From an uncultured Candidatus Melainabacteria bacterium (GTDB taxonomy: Bacteria; Cyanobacteriota; Vampirovibrionia; Gastranaerophilales; Gastranaerophilaceae), in assembly GCA_934718275.1 (NCBI GenBank), contig CAKUZD010000008.1:3180-67179 (forward strand): 64,000 bases of DNA, in the 5' to 3' direction. Position numbers and translations under genes: made by a program. How positions within the stretch are numbered: the stretch's first letter is position 1; every line of letters begins with the position of its first letter. This document shows positions 8,062 through 16,241 of the stretch, one piece after another. The notes below the pieces were generated by a model, which saw nothing but the letters and a program-made list of their open reading frames with translations, did no database searches and was not told the DNA's origin.

Positions 8062-8250
8062 TTAAATATCCCTAATCATCACTTCTTCGGATTGTTCTTT
8101 ATAATGAACGAAGCTTGGTAAACAACCATCCCCGCTCCCAAAATATTGTATGTATTCATCATAGAATAAAGCAATAAAAAAAGAACAAAATTTCTTCAAA
8201 TTTTCTAATCTTTTTACAATTAATTTTTGCGTAAATCCAAAGATTGACAA
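8062..8250 (-). pseudogene. Weak minus-strand frame, possible gene remnant
   Basis: A 62-codon frame begins with TTG at 8250 without a visible Shine-Dalgarno. It ends at TAA after SEEVMIRDI; the frame then stays protein-like for 16 more codons (GLGKEFAMFARAMKKI) to a second stop, and a strong minus-strand terminator lies beyond. That pattern suggests a decayed gene with an in-frame stop. I do not recognise the family. Apart from the rpsB leader, the heptad repeats and the terminator, I see nothing else between 7647 and 8562. Confidence 0.25.
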
Positions 8251-8562
8251 TTAGTGCTAATTTATACCGATTAGAGCGAAATTTAAAAAATTTACATAAT
8301 TTTTGTTAAGCTGATGTTAAAAACTCTTGCATAATCTGAAAAATCTTTTGGCTCGGATGGCATGGGCTATTTGTTGAAAATAAATATAAACTCTTATTAC
8401 ATTGATTTTTATAATAAAAATATGGGTATATTAATAAAAGCTGTAGTTAATACATTTATTTTGTAAAATGTGTTAACGAATGTAAAGAAATGGGTAATTC
8501 GTGAAATTCAGTGTTTTTCAAAGTTTTTACATATATAAGAGTATAAAAAAGAGAGATGTATC

Positions 8563-9777
8563 ATGACTTCTGTTGGAAGACCAGGGTTGCAAAAACTGAA
8601 TATTGTGCAGAACACTGCTAATAAAACAGCAACAGTGTCTTCTAATGCTTTGAAAACTACAGCTGCAAAAGGGTTAGCTACTGCTCAAAGAGCAACCGGA
8701 GGTGTAAGTTATGGTATTTTGGCTCAACGTTCTACTGTTGGAACTGGTGCAATTTTTAATCCAAAACAATATAATAGTGATTCAATTGCTATGCAAAGAA
8801 TGCAATTGAATTCAAATAGAGTTCAAGTAAATAATAATTTTGTTCCTATTTCTTCTAATCAATGTAGTAGCTCTGATAATAAATTTGCAACAGCTTTGAT
8901 GGCTATGCAAATGTTGAATAATACATTGGAATCTGCAATTCCAAAATCTAAATCAGATGGCACTGTTAAGGACAGTGTTCTTAGCCAAATAAAGAATGCC
9001 AAAACATCCGGTGATGTTGAAAAAACATTGAATGATGTAAAATCTCAGCTACAAAAAATTGAAACAGAAACTCCTAAATTAGAAAAAGAAGTTAAGGAAG
9101 CTAAAGAAGCTAATGATAAGGCAAAAACTAATTTACAAAATACAAATAAAGGTATAGAAACTGAAAAACAAAATATTCAAAACTATAACAGTCAAATTAC
9201 AAAATTAAGTTCACAAATTTCAGGAGTTGATGCACAAATCAAGGTGTTAGAGCTTGAACTAAAATCGTGTAAATCTGATTATAGTTTGGCAAATTCTTCT
9301 CGTATTCAAGAGTTAAAAACTCGGATTGCGGAGCGAAAACAAGAAAAACAAGCTTATGAAACTCAAAAAGTAGAGGCAGAAAAATCAAAGACTGCTTCTG
9401 AAACTAAACTTAAAGAGTTGAATACTAAAAAAGAAGAATATACAAAAGATGTTACTAATACCGGAAATACCGTAAAAGAAGCTCAGGCCAAGCTTGATAA
9501 AATGGCTGCGCAAAAAGAAAAATTGGAAACTGCTAAAGGAGAAGCAGAAAAGAAATTACAAACGCAAAACCAAAAAGATACAACAAAGTTGAATTCTATG
9601 AAAAGTAAATTAGACGAATACAAGGCAGAGTTCAACCGCGAAACAAAAGCTGATAAGAAAAGTAAAATATCAGAAAAATATACAGCATTAGCAAAAGAAT
9701 TTAATTCAATGTTGGGTAATATGTCGGCAGAAGTTTCTACCGGTTACCGATATTATGAAACAGATTTGGGAACATAA
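8563..9777 (+). CDS. Large coiled-coil hypothetical protein
   Basis: The 404-residue product has a low-complexity Ser/Thr/Asn/Gln-rich N-terminal third with no signal peptide. From about residue 135 to 385 it is an almost uninterrupted Lys/Glu/Gln/Asn-rich coiled coil, with charge pairs such as KEVKEAKEANDKAKTNL and heptads through LKELNTKKEEY. The start follows AGAGAGATGTATC. A terminator closes the unit, so it is monocistronic. The proline-free rod suggests a filament-forming or scaffolding role, which is inference only; no family was recognised. Confidence 0.75.
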   Translation: MTSVGRPGLQKLNIVQNTANKTATVSSNALKTTAAKGLATAQRATGGVSYGILAQRSTVGTGAIFNPKQYNSDSIAMQRMQLNSNRVQVNNNFVPISSNQCSSSDNKFATALMAMQMLNNTLESAIPKSKSDGTVKDSVLSQIKNAKTSGDVEKTLNDVKSQLQKIETETPKLEKEVKEAKEANDKAKTNLQNTNKGIETEKQNIQNYNSQITKLSSQISGVDAQIKVLELELKSCKSDYSLANSSRIQELKTRIAERKQEKQAYETQKVEAEKSKTASETKLKELNTKKEEYTKDVTNTGNTVKEAQAKLDKMAAQKEKLETAKGEAEKKLQTQNQKDTTKLNSMKSKLDEYKAEFNRETKADKKSKISEKYTALAKEFNSMLGNMSAEVSTGYRYYETDLGT

Positions 9778-9862
9778 AGAAGTTAATAAATATATTGTTA
9801 CATAATCTTTACTTTTAAATTTATCTAATTTATAATAGCCATATAGGCAGTATTGCCACAGA

Positions 9863-9892
9863 AAAAACGAACGAGATACCTCGTTCGTTTTT
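9863..9892 (+). terminator. Rho-independent terminator
   Basis: AAAAACGAACGAG and CTCGTTCGTTTTT pair perfectly around ATAC, with terminal T residues. Confidence 0.9.
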
Positions 9893-9925
9893 AGCTAGTA
9901 TAAGTCTTTTGAATAAAGCTTAGAT

Positions 9926-9951
9926 AGATTCTTCGCTCTGCTCAGAATGAC
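9926..9951 (+). repeat. Dispersed repeat core (TTCGCTC..GCTCAGAATGAC)
   Basis: AGATTCTTCGCTCTGCTCAG followed by AATGAC recurs with one or two changes at 19137-19162, 62179-62204 and 62481-62506, and in a decayed form at 13508-13532. All copies are intergenic. Confidence 0.8.
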
Positions 9952-10023
9952 GAAAAATTGGTGAATGAAAAACTAATAAAATCATCAAATATTAAAACAA
10001 AATTTACGTAGAAAGGGTAAGTT

Positions 10024-10506
10024 ATGAAGCAGGAAATTAACAGGCATGACGTTTTGGAGAAAATTACTCCGTTAATTGAAAATACGGCTATGCGTTTTGG
10101 CTATATTCCTATAGAAATTGAATTTGTTAAGGAAAATCATAGGTGGTTTTTGCGAATTTACCTGTATTCAAAGGATAAAGAAGTTACCCTTGATGATTGT
10201 GAAAAGGTTACAAGAAGTTTATCTGACTTTTTGGACGAACTTATTCCGGTTAAATATTATTTAGAGGTTTCTTCTCCGGGGCTTGAAAGAAAATTTAAGT
10301 CAGATAAAGAGTTTACTTATTTTAATGGAAGAAGGATTAGTTTGAAATTGAAAACACCGTTAGAGGGCGAAGAAGAAAAAATTTTTAAGGGTGAAATTTT
10401 GGATTTCAATGAAACAGACGGGTTGAAATTTTTTAGATTTGATGATGGAAAAGAGTTACAAATTCCAAGAGAAAGAATTCAATCTGCAAAACTATATATA
10501 GACTAG
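10024..10506 (+). CDS. rimP: Ribosome maturation factor RimP
   Basis: RimP assists late 30S subunit assembly. The 160-residue length is typical. The N-terminal alpha/beta domain contains WFLRIYLYSKDKEVTLDDCEKVTRSLSDFLDE and the hallmark YYLEVSSPGLERKF (about residues 79-92), followed by the small SH3-like C-terminal domain (KGEILDF, IPRERIQSAKL). The start follows AGAAAGGGTAAGTT. nusA starts 36 bases after the stop, which is the usual rimP-nusA order. Confidence 0.97.
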   Translation: MKQEINRHDVLEKITPLIENTAMRFGYIPIEIEFVKENHRWFLRIYLYSKDKEVTLDDCEKVTRSLSDFLDELIPVKYYLEVSSPGLERKFKSDKEFTYFNGRRISLKLKTPLEGEEEKIFKGEILDFNETDGLKFFRFDDGKELQIPRERIQSAKLYID

Positions 10507-10542
10507 AATTTAGAAATTTAAAATATAAGAAAGGAAACAAAC

Positions 10543-11775
10543 ATGATTAAAATTGGAACAGCGTTGTTTGAGGCTTGTGAAGAATTAGAAAGAGAAAGAG
10601 GTATTTCTAAGGAAGTTCTTATTGCGTCTTTATGCGATGCCATGGTTGCAGCATATAAAAAACACATGCATATAAAAGAGGCTGATAATATTGAAGCAAT
10701 TTTAGACGAACAATCAGGAGAAATTGGCGTATTTAGTACAAAACTTGTAGTTGACGAGGTTGAAGATGCTGATACGCAAATTACTTTAGCTGATGCAAAA
10801 GAAATAGCAGAAGATGTTGAAGTTGGCGATGAAATTAAAATTGAAGTTACTCCGGAACAATTCGGGCGTATTGCGGCTCAATCAGCTAAACAAGTTATTA
10901 CTCAACGAATCAGAGAGGCTGAAAGAAATCTTGTTTTACAAGAATTTATGGATAAAAAAGGTACATTAACAACAGGGATTATTCAAAGAGTTGAAAATCG
11001 TAACGTTATTGTAAATATTGGTAAAACAGATGCGATTATGCCTCAAAAAGAACAAATTCCGGGGGAATATTACAAACCGGGTAACAGAATTAGAGTTTTT
11101 GTTCTTAATGTAAAAGAAACAACAAGGTTGCCTCAGGTAATTGTGTCTCATGCGCATGCAGAAATTGTTAGAGAGTTATTTGAACTTGAAGTTCCGGAAA
11201 TCGAAGATGGCATTGTTGAAATTAAATCTATTTCCAGAGAAGCCGGTTATAGAACAAAAATTGCAGTATGGTCAAACGATCCTGAAGTTGACTGTGTTGG
11301 AGCTTGTATAGGACCAAGAGGCAGCAGGATACAAACTATCGTTTCTGAATTAAAAAATGAAAAAATTGATATTGTAAGATATTCGGAAGATCCGGTAGAA
11401 TATATTGTTAATGCTTTGTCTCCTGCTAGAGTTGTATCTGTAGATATTTTGGCTGATGACGAGTATGCTCATGATGCTATGGTTGTTGTTCCGGATGATC
11501 AATTAAGCCTTGCAATCGGTAGAGAAGGTCAAAATGTTAGACTTGCTCATAAATTAACAGGTTGGAAGATTGATATTAAAAGTGTTTCTCAAATGGAAAG
11601 AGCAGAAGAACAAAATATTGCTAACTATGAAGAAACTCCGGAAGAAATTGCCGATGAAGCTGTAGAAGAAATTGATGAACTTCAACAAGAAATTGAAGAA
11701 GAAATGAATCAACAAGCTTTAGATGAAGAAGATCTTCAAGAAGAAGCTCCGGAAACGGATGAAACAGAAGAATAG
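10543..11775 (+). CDS. nusA: Transcription termination/antitermination factor NusA
   Basis: NusA binds RNA polymerase and modulates pausing, termination and antitermination. The 410-residue product has the N-terminal polymerase-binding domain (1-125), an S1 domain (about 135-200, GIIQRVENRNVIVNIGKTDAIMP) and two KH domains (CIGPRGSRIQ and AIGREGQNVRLAHKLTGWKIDI). It ends in a very acidic tail of about 50 residues rather than the helix-hairpin-helix repeats of Enterobacteria. The Shine-Dalgarno AAGAAAGGAAAC precedes the ATG. infB and ylxR, which normally follow, are absent; a terminator and then tuf follow instead. Confidence 0.97.
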   Translation: MIKIGTALFEACEELERERGISKEVLIASLCDAMVAAYKKHMHIKEADNIEAILDEQSGEIGVFSTKLVVDEVEDADTQITLADAKEIAEDVEVGDEIKIEVTPEQFGRIAAQSAKQVITQRIREAERNLVLQEFMDKKGTLTTGIIQRVENRNVIVNIGKTDAIMPQKEQIPGEYYKPGNRIRVFVLNVKETTRLPQVIVSHAHAEIVRELFELEVPEIEDGIVEIKSISREAGYRTKIAVWSNDPEVDCVGACIGPRGSRIQTIVSELKNEKIDIVRYSEDPVEYIVNALSPARVVSVDILADDEYAHDAMVVVPDDQLSLAIGREGQNVRLAHKLTGWKIDIKSVSQMERAEEQNIANYEETPEEIADEAVEEIDELQQEIEEEMNQQALDEEDLQEEAPETDETEE

Positions 11776-11801
11776 TTTTTTGCAGATATAGTACAATGGA
11801 A

Positions 11802-11832
11802 AAGAACCTCAAAAAAGAGGTTCTTTTTTTTG
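11802..11832 (+). terminator. Rho-independent terminator of rimP-nusA
   Basis: AAGAACCTC pairs with GAGGTTCTT across six A, followed by T-rich sequence to 11832. Confidence 0.9.
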
Positions 11833-11882
11833 TTATATAGCTAAATGCACAAACATCTTGTTGTCTTTTTGTTGCTACCTTG

Positions 11883-11910
11883 TTGACAAAAAAATTTGAG
11901 CAAATATTAT
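11883..11910 (+). promoter_or_regulatory. tuf promoter
   Basis: A consensus TTGACA at 11883-11888 is followed after 16 bases by TATTAT at 11905-11910. This fits a strong housekeeping-sigma promoter, with a leader of about 60 nt and the Shine-Dalgarno AAAAAAGGAGATTAATCTC before the tuf ATG. Confidence 0.75.
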
Positions 11911-11977
11911 ATATTTAAATGGCTTAAAATACCAAATTAGTATTGTAGTATAAACTAGAAAAAAGGAGATTAATCTC

Positions 11978-13186
11978 ATGGCAAGAGAAAAGTACGAACG
12001 TACCAAACCGCACGTTAACATCGGTACAATTGGCCACGTTGACCACGGTAAAACAACATTAACTGCAGCTATTACTGCTGTATTGGCTGCTCAAGGACAA
12101 GCTGCATTGAAAAAATTTGATGAAATCGATGCTGCTCCAGAAGAAAAAGCAAGAGGTATTACTATCTCTACTGCTCACGTAGAATACGAAACAGCTAACA
12201 GACACTATGCACACGTTGACTGTCCGGGTCACGCTGACTATGTTAAAAACATGATCACTGGTGCTGCTCAAATGGATGGAGCTATCTTAGTAGTTGCTGC
12301 TACTGATGGTGCTATGCCTCAGACTCGTGAACACATTTTGCTTGCTCGTCAGGTTGGTGTTCCTAACCTAGTTGTATTCTTAAACAAATGTGATATGGTT
12401 GATGACCCTGAATTGTTAGAATTAGTTGAAATGGAAGTTAGAGAATTGTTAACTTCTTATGAATTTGACGGTGACAACATTCCATTCATTCACGGTTCTG
12501 CTTTGAAAGCATTGGAAGCTGCTCAAGCTAATCCTTCAATTGGCCGTGGCGAAGATAAATGGGTTGATAAAATTTGGGAATTGATGGATGCAATTGATAC
12601 TTACTTCCCAACTCCTGAACGTGATTTAGACAAACCATTCTTGATGCCGGTTGAAGACGTATTCTCTATCACAGGTCGTGGTACAGTTGCTACAGGTAGA
12701 GTTGAACGTGGTATCGTTAAAGTTGGTGACGAAGTTGAATTAGTTGGTTTAGGCGAAACTAAGAAAACTACAGTTACTGGTGTTGAAATGTTCAGAAAAT
12801 CTCTTGACCAAGGTCAAGCAGGTGATAATATCGGTGCTTTGTTAAGAGGTGTTGATAAAACTGATATTCAACGTGGTCAAGTATTGGCTAAACCTGGTAC
12901 AATTCACCCACATACAAAATTCACTGCAAACGTTTACGTATTGACTAAAGAAGAAGGTGGACGTCATACTCCATTCTTCCCTGGTTACAGACCTCAGTTC
13001 TACATCAGAACAACTGACGTAACTGGTTCTATCAAATTTGATGGTCAAATGGTAATGCCTGGTGATAACGTTGTAATGGAAGTTGAACTAATCGCTCCTG
13101 TTGCAATCGAAGAAGGTATGAGATTTGCAATCCGTGAAGGTGGCCACACAGTTGGTGCCGGTGTTGTTGACAAAATTATCGAATAG
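11978..13186 (+). CDS. tuf: Elongation factor Tu
   Basis: EF-Tu delivers aminoacyl-tRNA to the ribosome. The 402-residue product has G1 GHVDHGKT at 19-26, G3 DCPGHADY near 81-88, G4 NKCD near 136-139 and all three domains, ending with GAGVVDKIIE. The slightly longer loop around PSIGRGEDKW resembles cyanobacterial EF-Tu. Codon use differs from its neighbours (more GGT, CGT and AAC), as expected of a highly expressed gene. It stands alone between its own promoter and terminator, not in the usual rpsL-rpsG-fusA-tuf operon. Confidence 0.99.
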   Translation: MAREKYERTKPHVNIGTIGHVDHGKTTLTAAITAVLAAQGQAALKKFDEIDAAPEEKARGITISTAHVEYETANRHYAHVDCPGHADYVKNMITGAAQMDGAILVVAATDGAMPQTREHILLARQVGVPNLVVFLNKCDMVDDPELLELVEMEVRELLTSYEFDGDNIPFIHGSALKALEAAQANPSIGRGEDKWVDKIWELMDAIDTYFPTPERDLDKPFLMPVEDVFSITGRGTVATGRVERGIVKVGDEVELVGLGETKKTTVTGVEMFRKSLDQGQAGDNIGALLRGVDKTDIQRGQVLAKPGTIHPHTKFTANVYVLTKEEGGRHTPFFPGYRPQFYIRTTDVTGSIKFDGQMVMPGDNVVMEVELIAPVAIEEGMRFAIREGGHTVGAGVVDKIIE

Positions 13187-13290
13187 TTTGTGAACAATCT
13201 ATAGTTGAAGGTTAAGACATCTGTTTTACCGTATTTCAATTATGACAGTGAACAAAATGTTTTGTAATAAAACAACATTAATAAATATTA

Positions 13291-13322
13291 AAACGAGTTT
13301 GGAAACAAGCTCGTTTTTTTTA
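13291..13322 (+). terminator. Rho-independent terminator of tuf
   Basis: AAACGAGTTTG and CAAGCTCGTTT form an 11-pair stem around a GAAA tetraloop, followed by a T-run. Confidence 0.9.
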
Positions 13323-13351
13323 TTGAAAAATAAGGTTTAATGTGTTAAAAT
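13323..13351 (+). promoter_or_regulatory. Promoter of the first poly-G leader
   Basis: TTGAAA at 13323-13328 is followed after 17 bases by TAAAAT at 13346-13351. The Shine-Dalgarno AAGAGAGG lies just before the ATG at 13383. Confidence 0.5.
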
Positions 13352-13382
13352 GAATATGTCGTATATGTCAAGAGAGGTTTTT

Positions 13383-13436
13383 ATGGAAAAGTTTGAAAAA
13401 AGACACGTTCTCGGGGGGGGGGCAATCGCCGTATAA
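13383..13436 (+). CDS. Short leader ORF with poly-G tract, locus 1 (probably decayed)
   Basis: As written this encodes MEKFEKRHVLGGGAIAV and stops at 13434-13436. Ten codons precede a run of ten G (13413-13422). With one more G the frame stays open for about 60 further codons (starting NRRITFRNHGFNLFE) and ends before the prepilin gene at 13659, so a single-base change does not join them. The sequence after the run is closely related to that of the intact locus at 18227. The intervening region carries a dispersed repeat, so I read this as a copy whose link to its prepilin gene has been broken. Confidence 0.45.
   Translation: MEKFEKRHVLGGGAIAV
13413..13422 (+). repeat. G10 homopolymer tract, locus 1
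   Basis: Ten consecutive G flanked by TC on the left and CAATC on the right. The same 17-mer occurs at 18255-18271 and 40965-40981. No other run of this length was noticed in the window. Confidence 0.9.
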
Positions 13437-13507
13437 CCTTTCGTAATCACGGTTTTAACCTGTTTGAGATATTAAAAAACTCGTTTTTTTATGAGGAAGT
13501 TTTAAAA

Positions 13508-13571
13508 AGATTTTTCGCTCTGCTAAGAATGGTAGAGTCTGTCACTCTGAATTTGATTCAGAGTCTATTTG
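13508..13571 (+). repeat. Decayed dispersed repeat between leader 1 and prepilin 1
   Basis: AGATTTTTCGCTCTGCTAAG resembles the dispersed element found at 9926 and 19137. It is followed by GAGTCTGTCACTCTGAATTT and GATTCAGAGTC, a form that recurs near 62349-62385. Confidence 0.6.
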
Positions 13572-13591
13572 TGCTGCCTGATTTTATGCAC

Positions 13592-13620
13592 TTGTAAAAG
13601 AATTGAAAATAGTATATAAT
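13592..13620 (+). promoter_or_regulatory. Promoter of prepilin 1
   Basis: TTGTAA at 13592-13597, a 17-base spacer and a perfect TATAAT at 13615-13620 lie upstream of the TTG start at 13659, so this gene can be expressed without the poly-G leader. Confidence 0.65.
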
Positions 13621-13658
13621 GGGAAGTAATACATCACAAAATAAGAAAGAGGTAAAAA

Positions 13659-14510
13659 TTGAAATTATTTAAGAAAGAGCAAGGGAGTTTTGGCGAAGTT
13701 AAAGAAGTATCTGCATTATCAGATTTTTGTTGTTTGGGAAAATGTTACGGTTTTATGCGGAGTGTTCTTAATAAGAGAAATAGAGAAGGAGGCTTTACTT
13801 TAGCCGAAGTTTTAATCACTCTTGGTATTATTGGGGTCGTTGCGGCTTTGACTCTGCCTAGCGTAATAGCAAATTACCAGAAAAAGCAGACTGTTGTTAA
13901 ATTAAAGAAAGTTTATACAACTTTGTCTCAGGCAGTAGATATGTCAAAAGCTGACTATGGAGATGTTTCGACTTGGGGGTTGGAAGAAGGTTATGGTACT
14001 GAGTCTGGGGCTGTAGCACAGGATTTTGTTTCAAAATTTGCAGATAAATTTGTTGTTCCTTATCTTGCAAAGGCGCAAAATTTAGGATATATTTCATTAG
14101 AAAATTTTGGTTATAAAAAGTTGCCTTCAAATTTAGATGGTACTCAGCCTTTGTGGTTGCAAAGCACAAGTCGCTCTAATATGTTTATTTTATCTGATGG
14201 TACCCCGATTGGGATAAAATATGATACTATGAATATAGGTACTGAAGATGAACCAAAGTCTGTTGTTTGGGCAATATTTTTTTGGACAGATTTAAATGGT
14301 ATTAATGGTCCCAATGTTGTAGGGCGTGATATCTTTTTATTTAAGTTAGAATTGTCAGAAAATGCGCGCTTATTACCTTATTATCATGAAAATTCCAGTT
14401 TTGCTTCCAATTTAAGGAATTGTAAGATTGGAGGTTTAGAATCTCGTGTTTGTACAGGAGTAATTGTGGCTGATGGGTGGCAAATGAAAAGTTATTATCC
14501 ATGGCGGTAA
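13659..14510 (+). CDS. Type IV prepilin-like protein 1
   Basis: The 283-residue product has the prepilin N-methylation/cleavage site REGG-FTLAEV at about residue 46, with Gly at -1 and Glu at +5, followed by the hydrophobic helix ITLGIIGVVAALTLPSVIANYQ. The globular part has WTDLNGINGPNVVGRDIFLF near residue 205 and a C-terminal cysteine pair in a region ending YPW, both shared with the protein at 40199. Translation most likely starts at TTG 13659 after AAGAAAGAGG; ATG 13755 is an alternative. The protein is presumably exported and assembled by a type IV pilus or type II secretion-like machine not encoded in this window. Confidence 0.85.
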   Translation: MKLFKKEQGSFGEVKEVSALSDFCCLGKCYGFMRSVLNKRNREGGFTLAEVLITLGIIGVVAALTLPSVIANYQKKQTVVKLKKVYTTLSQAVDMSKADYGDVSTWGLEEGYGTESGAVAQDFVSKFADKFVVPYLAKAQNLGYISLENFGYKKLPSNLDGTQPLWLQSTSRSNMFILSDGTPIGIKYDTMNIGTEDEPKSVVWAIFFWTDLNGINGPNVVGRDIFLFKLELSENARLLPYYHENSSFASNLRNCKIGGLESRVCTGVIVADGWQMKSYYPWR

Positions 14511-14527
14511 TTATAAAAACATACTAC

Positions 14528-14555
14528 AAGGTCTGCTAAATATTTAGCAGACCTT
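14528..14555 (+). terminator. Rho-independent terminator of prepilin 1
   Basis: AAGGTCTGCTAAA faces TTTAGCAGACCTT in a near-perfect palindrome followed by T-rich sequence. Confidence 0.85.
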
Positions 14556-14652
14556 TAAATTTTTCCCCTATAAAATTTTTACCATTTCCCAAAAATATTT
14601 TAATTGACCTTGACCTCAAAAAGTTTTCCTGACTCCGTTTCAGGCATTATGT

Positions 14653-14814
14653 TTATTTTGCAATTTGCAAAGTTTGGAATTTATTAACTTCTTTGTTTTT
14701 TTGTAAATATTTAACCAAAGATTTTGCAACCAATTCAGAACGTTTTTTGTTTTCCCTATCTAAGATATCAAAGTATTCGTCTAATGATGACATGATATAT
14801 TCTGTGTTTTCCAT
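14653..14814 (-). CDS. Very small protein, 53 aa, possible ribbon-helix-helix relative
   Basis: The frame starts with ATG at 14814 after GAAAAGGGGAAAAG and ends TAA at 14653. It encodes MENTEYIMSSLDEYFDILDR and then ENKKRSELVAKSLVKYLQ. The motif N-K-K-R-S-E-L-V matches the N-R-T-R-S-E-L-I of the ribbon-helix-helix protein at 14885-15073 just upstream on the same strand. The two are probably distant paralogues in one transcript. The strand segment before the helix is not evident, so DNA binding is uncertain. Confidence 0.55.
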   Translation of the reverse strand: MENTEYIMSSLDEYFDILDRENKKRSELVAKSLVKYLQKNKEVNKFQTLQIAK

Positions 14815-14884
14815 TTTTCTTTTCCCCTTTTCAACTATTATAACCTAATATTGCAGATTGTCCAATTTATTAATTAACTTAATT

Positions 14885-15073
14885 TTAACCAAGCAGTGCT
14901 TCTAATATTTCCACGTTTTTTGAAGCTTTTTGTGTGTTTCTTATTTGATTTCTGTACATATAAGTTCTTAATGCTTCCCTAATTAATTCAGATCTTGTAC
15001 GATTTTCGTTTCCTGCAACTTTATCTATCTCGTCTAAAAATTTTTCCGGCATTGAAATTAGTACTCTTGCCAT
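14885..15073 (-). CDS. Ribbon-helix-helix (CopG/Arc-type) DNA-binding protein
   Basis: The 62-residue product shows the RHH plan: the short strand ARVLISMPEKFLDEIDKVA, a turn, and the helix NRTRSELIREALRTYM, with the conserved R-S-E-L core. Such proteins bind DNA as dimers and are often antitoxins or small regulators. The start follows AAAAAGGAGAACAAT. The downstream 53-aa gene lies 70 bases away. No toxin-like ORF (ParE, RelE or MazF type) is seen next to it, so a stand-alone regulator is more likely than half of a toxin-antitoxin pair. Confidence 0.8.
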   Translation of the reverse strand: MARVLISMPEKFLDEIDKVAGNENRTRSELIREALRTYMYRNQIRNTQKASKNVEILEALLG

Positions 15074-15197
15074 ATTGTTCTCCTTTTTAATTACTTTGTG
15101 ATTCCCCTTGTATTTATATAAAGGAAATTTGTGATTAAAAATTGCGTAAAACGTATATATTTTTTATAGTTTTTGTAATAAAACTTAATATAAAACT

Positions 15198-15905
15198 CTA
15201 AATCCTTCGCACATAATAATTTTGGTCGTGTTTTAATTCAGATTTTATATTAATAAAAATGGTAGAGTTTTTTGTTTTCGATAAGATTTTTGCTGTTTTT
15301 TCTCTGATAGTATAATCATTAATATCTTTTGTTTCAATTAGTATTTTATACAATTCTGTTTCCGGAACAAAATCTGCAAATTCAGAAATTGTTTCAAGGT
15401 ACCAATAGAGTTTAAATACTTCTTTGTTAATTTTATATTTACCTTCTTGAATGTCAAAAGCCTTGATTGGCGGGATTATTTCTGCAGTTTTTTGAATTAA
15501 CTTGGGGCAAAATTCTGTTAAAAATATGTCTGATTTTTTTAATGGTTGTATAGCTTCAATAATATTTCTGCAAATATTGCCATTTATATCAATAATTGCA
15601 TCAAGAAATGTATCTGTAAAATGTGTGTAAAAATTCGTGTTTTGGGGTAAAAATTCTTTAAGTCTGAATGATACGGCTTCCCTTATTTTTCCATCGCAAC
15701 CTGTCAAATTAGAAATAAAAATATCAGCTTCTTTTTGGCTAAGAATATTATCTAATTTGATTGTAGCTGCTTGTTTTTCTGCAATTGAACCGTTTTTTAA
15801 AAGTTCAATCAAGTTTTCATGAGAATAGGAATTCTCATAAATATTTAAAGCTGTATTAAAATCTTGTTTATGCTTTTCAAATAAAGTTTCGTTCAAATTT
15901 TGCAT
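15198..15905 (-). CDS. HEAT-like repeat protein, hypothetical
   Basis: The 235-residue product is all-helical by composition. It has helical pairs resembling HEAT/ARM repeats, for example NGSIAEKQAATIKLDNIL, GCDGKIREAVSFRLKEFL and DINGNICRNIIEAI, with another near the end at TIREKTAKILSKTKNS. No signal peptide or membrane segment is present. Such repeats serve as protein-binding scaffolds; the partner is unknown. The gene is preceded on the minus strand by a short AT-rich region and appears monocistronic. Confidence 0.65.
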   Translation of the reverse strand: MQNLNETLFEKHKQDFNTALNIYENSYSHENLIELLKNGSIAEKQAATIKLDNILSQKEADIFISNLTGCDGKIREAVSFRLKEFLPQNTNFYTHFTDTFLDAIIDINGNICRNIIEAIQPLKKSDIFLTEFCPKLIQKTAEIIPPIKAFDIQEGKYKINKEVFKLYWYLETISEFADFVPETELYKILIETKDINDYTIREKTAKILSKTKNSTIFINIKSELKHDQNYYVRRI

Positions 15906-16026
15906 TTAACCTCGTTATATTATTAATATAACATAAAATATAATGATTTTAGAGTGAAATATGGTTTTAATGAATGATATGCGAGAAATTTAAAATATTG
16001 TATAATAGGTTCAGGAGATAGTAGAC

Positions 16027-16203
16027 ATGAAAGAATTAATTACATTTTTTAAAGAGATATTTATGATGAAGGATGATAATTCAAGTATAAAGATTGGGTT
16101 GTCGCAGTTTAAGGCTGAAAAAGAAGATGTAAAACCTGTAAAAAAGGTTAAAAAAATTGAAAGAGAAGTAAAACTTTCAGATTTAATGCGCAGGAGCGCT
16201 TAA
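16027..16203 (+). CDS. Small basic hypothetical protein, 58 aa
   Basis: The ATG at 16027 follows CAGGAGATAGTAGAC and the frame ends TAA at 16201-16203. The product starts MKELITFFKEIFMMKDDNSS, has a Lys-rich middle (KPVKKVKKIEREVKL) and ends SDLMRRSA. It lies 38 bases before the 5-FCL-family gene on the same strand, so the two may be co-transcribed. The good ribosome-binding site, biased codon use and position support a real gene. No family was recognised. Confidence 0.6.
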   Translation: MKELITFFKEIFMMKDDNSSIKIGLSQFKAEKEDVKPVKKVKKIEREVKLSDLMRRSA

Positions 16204-16241
16204 TTTTTCACAAGTTATTTGTTTTATAATATACTTAATTT

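Noticed and set aside
14653..15073. A type II toxin-antitoxin module around the ribbon-helix-helix protein
   Set aside because: No adjacent gene resembles a toxin family; the neighbour is another small protein with the same helix motif.
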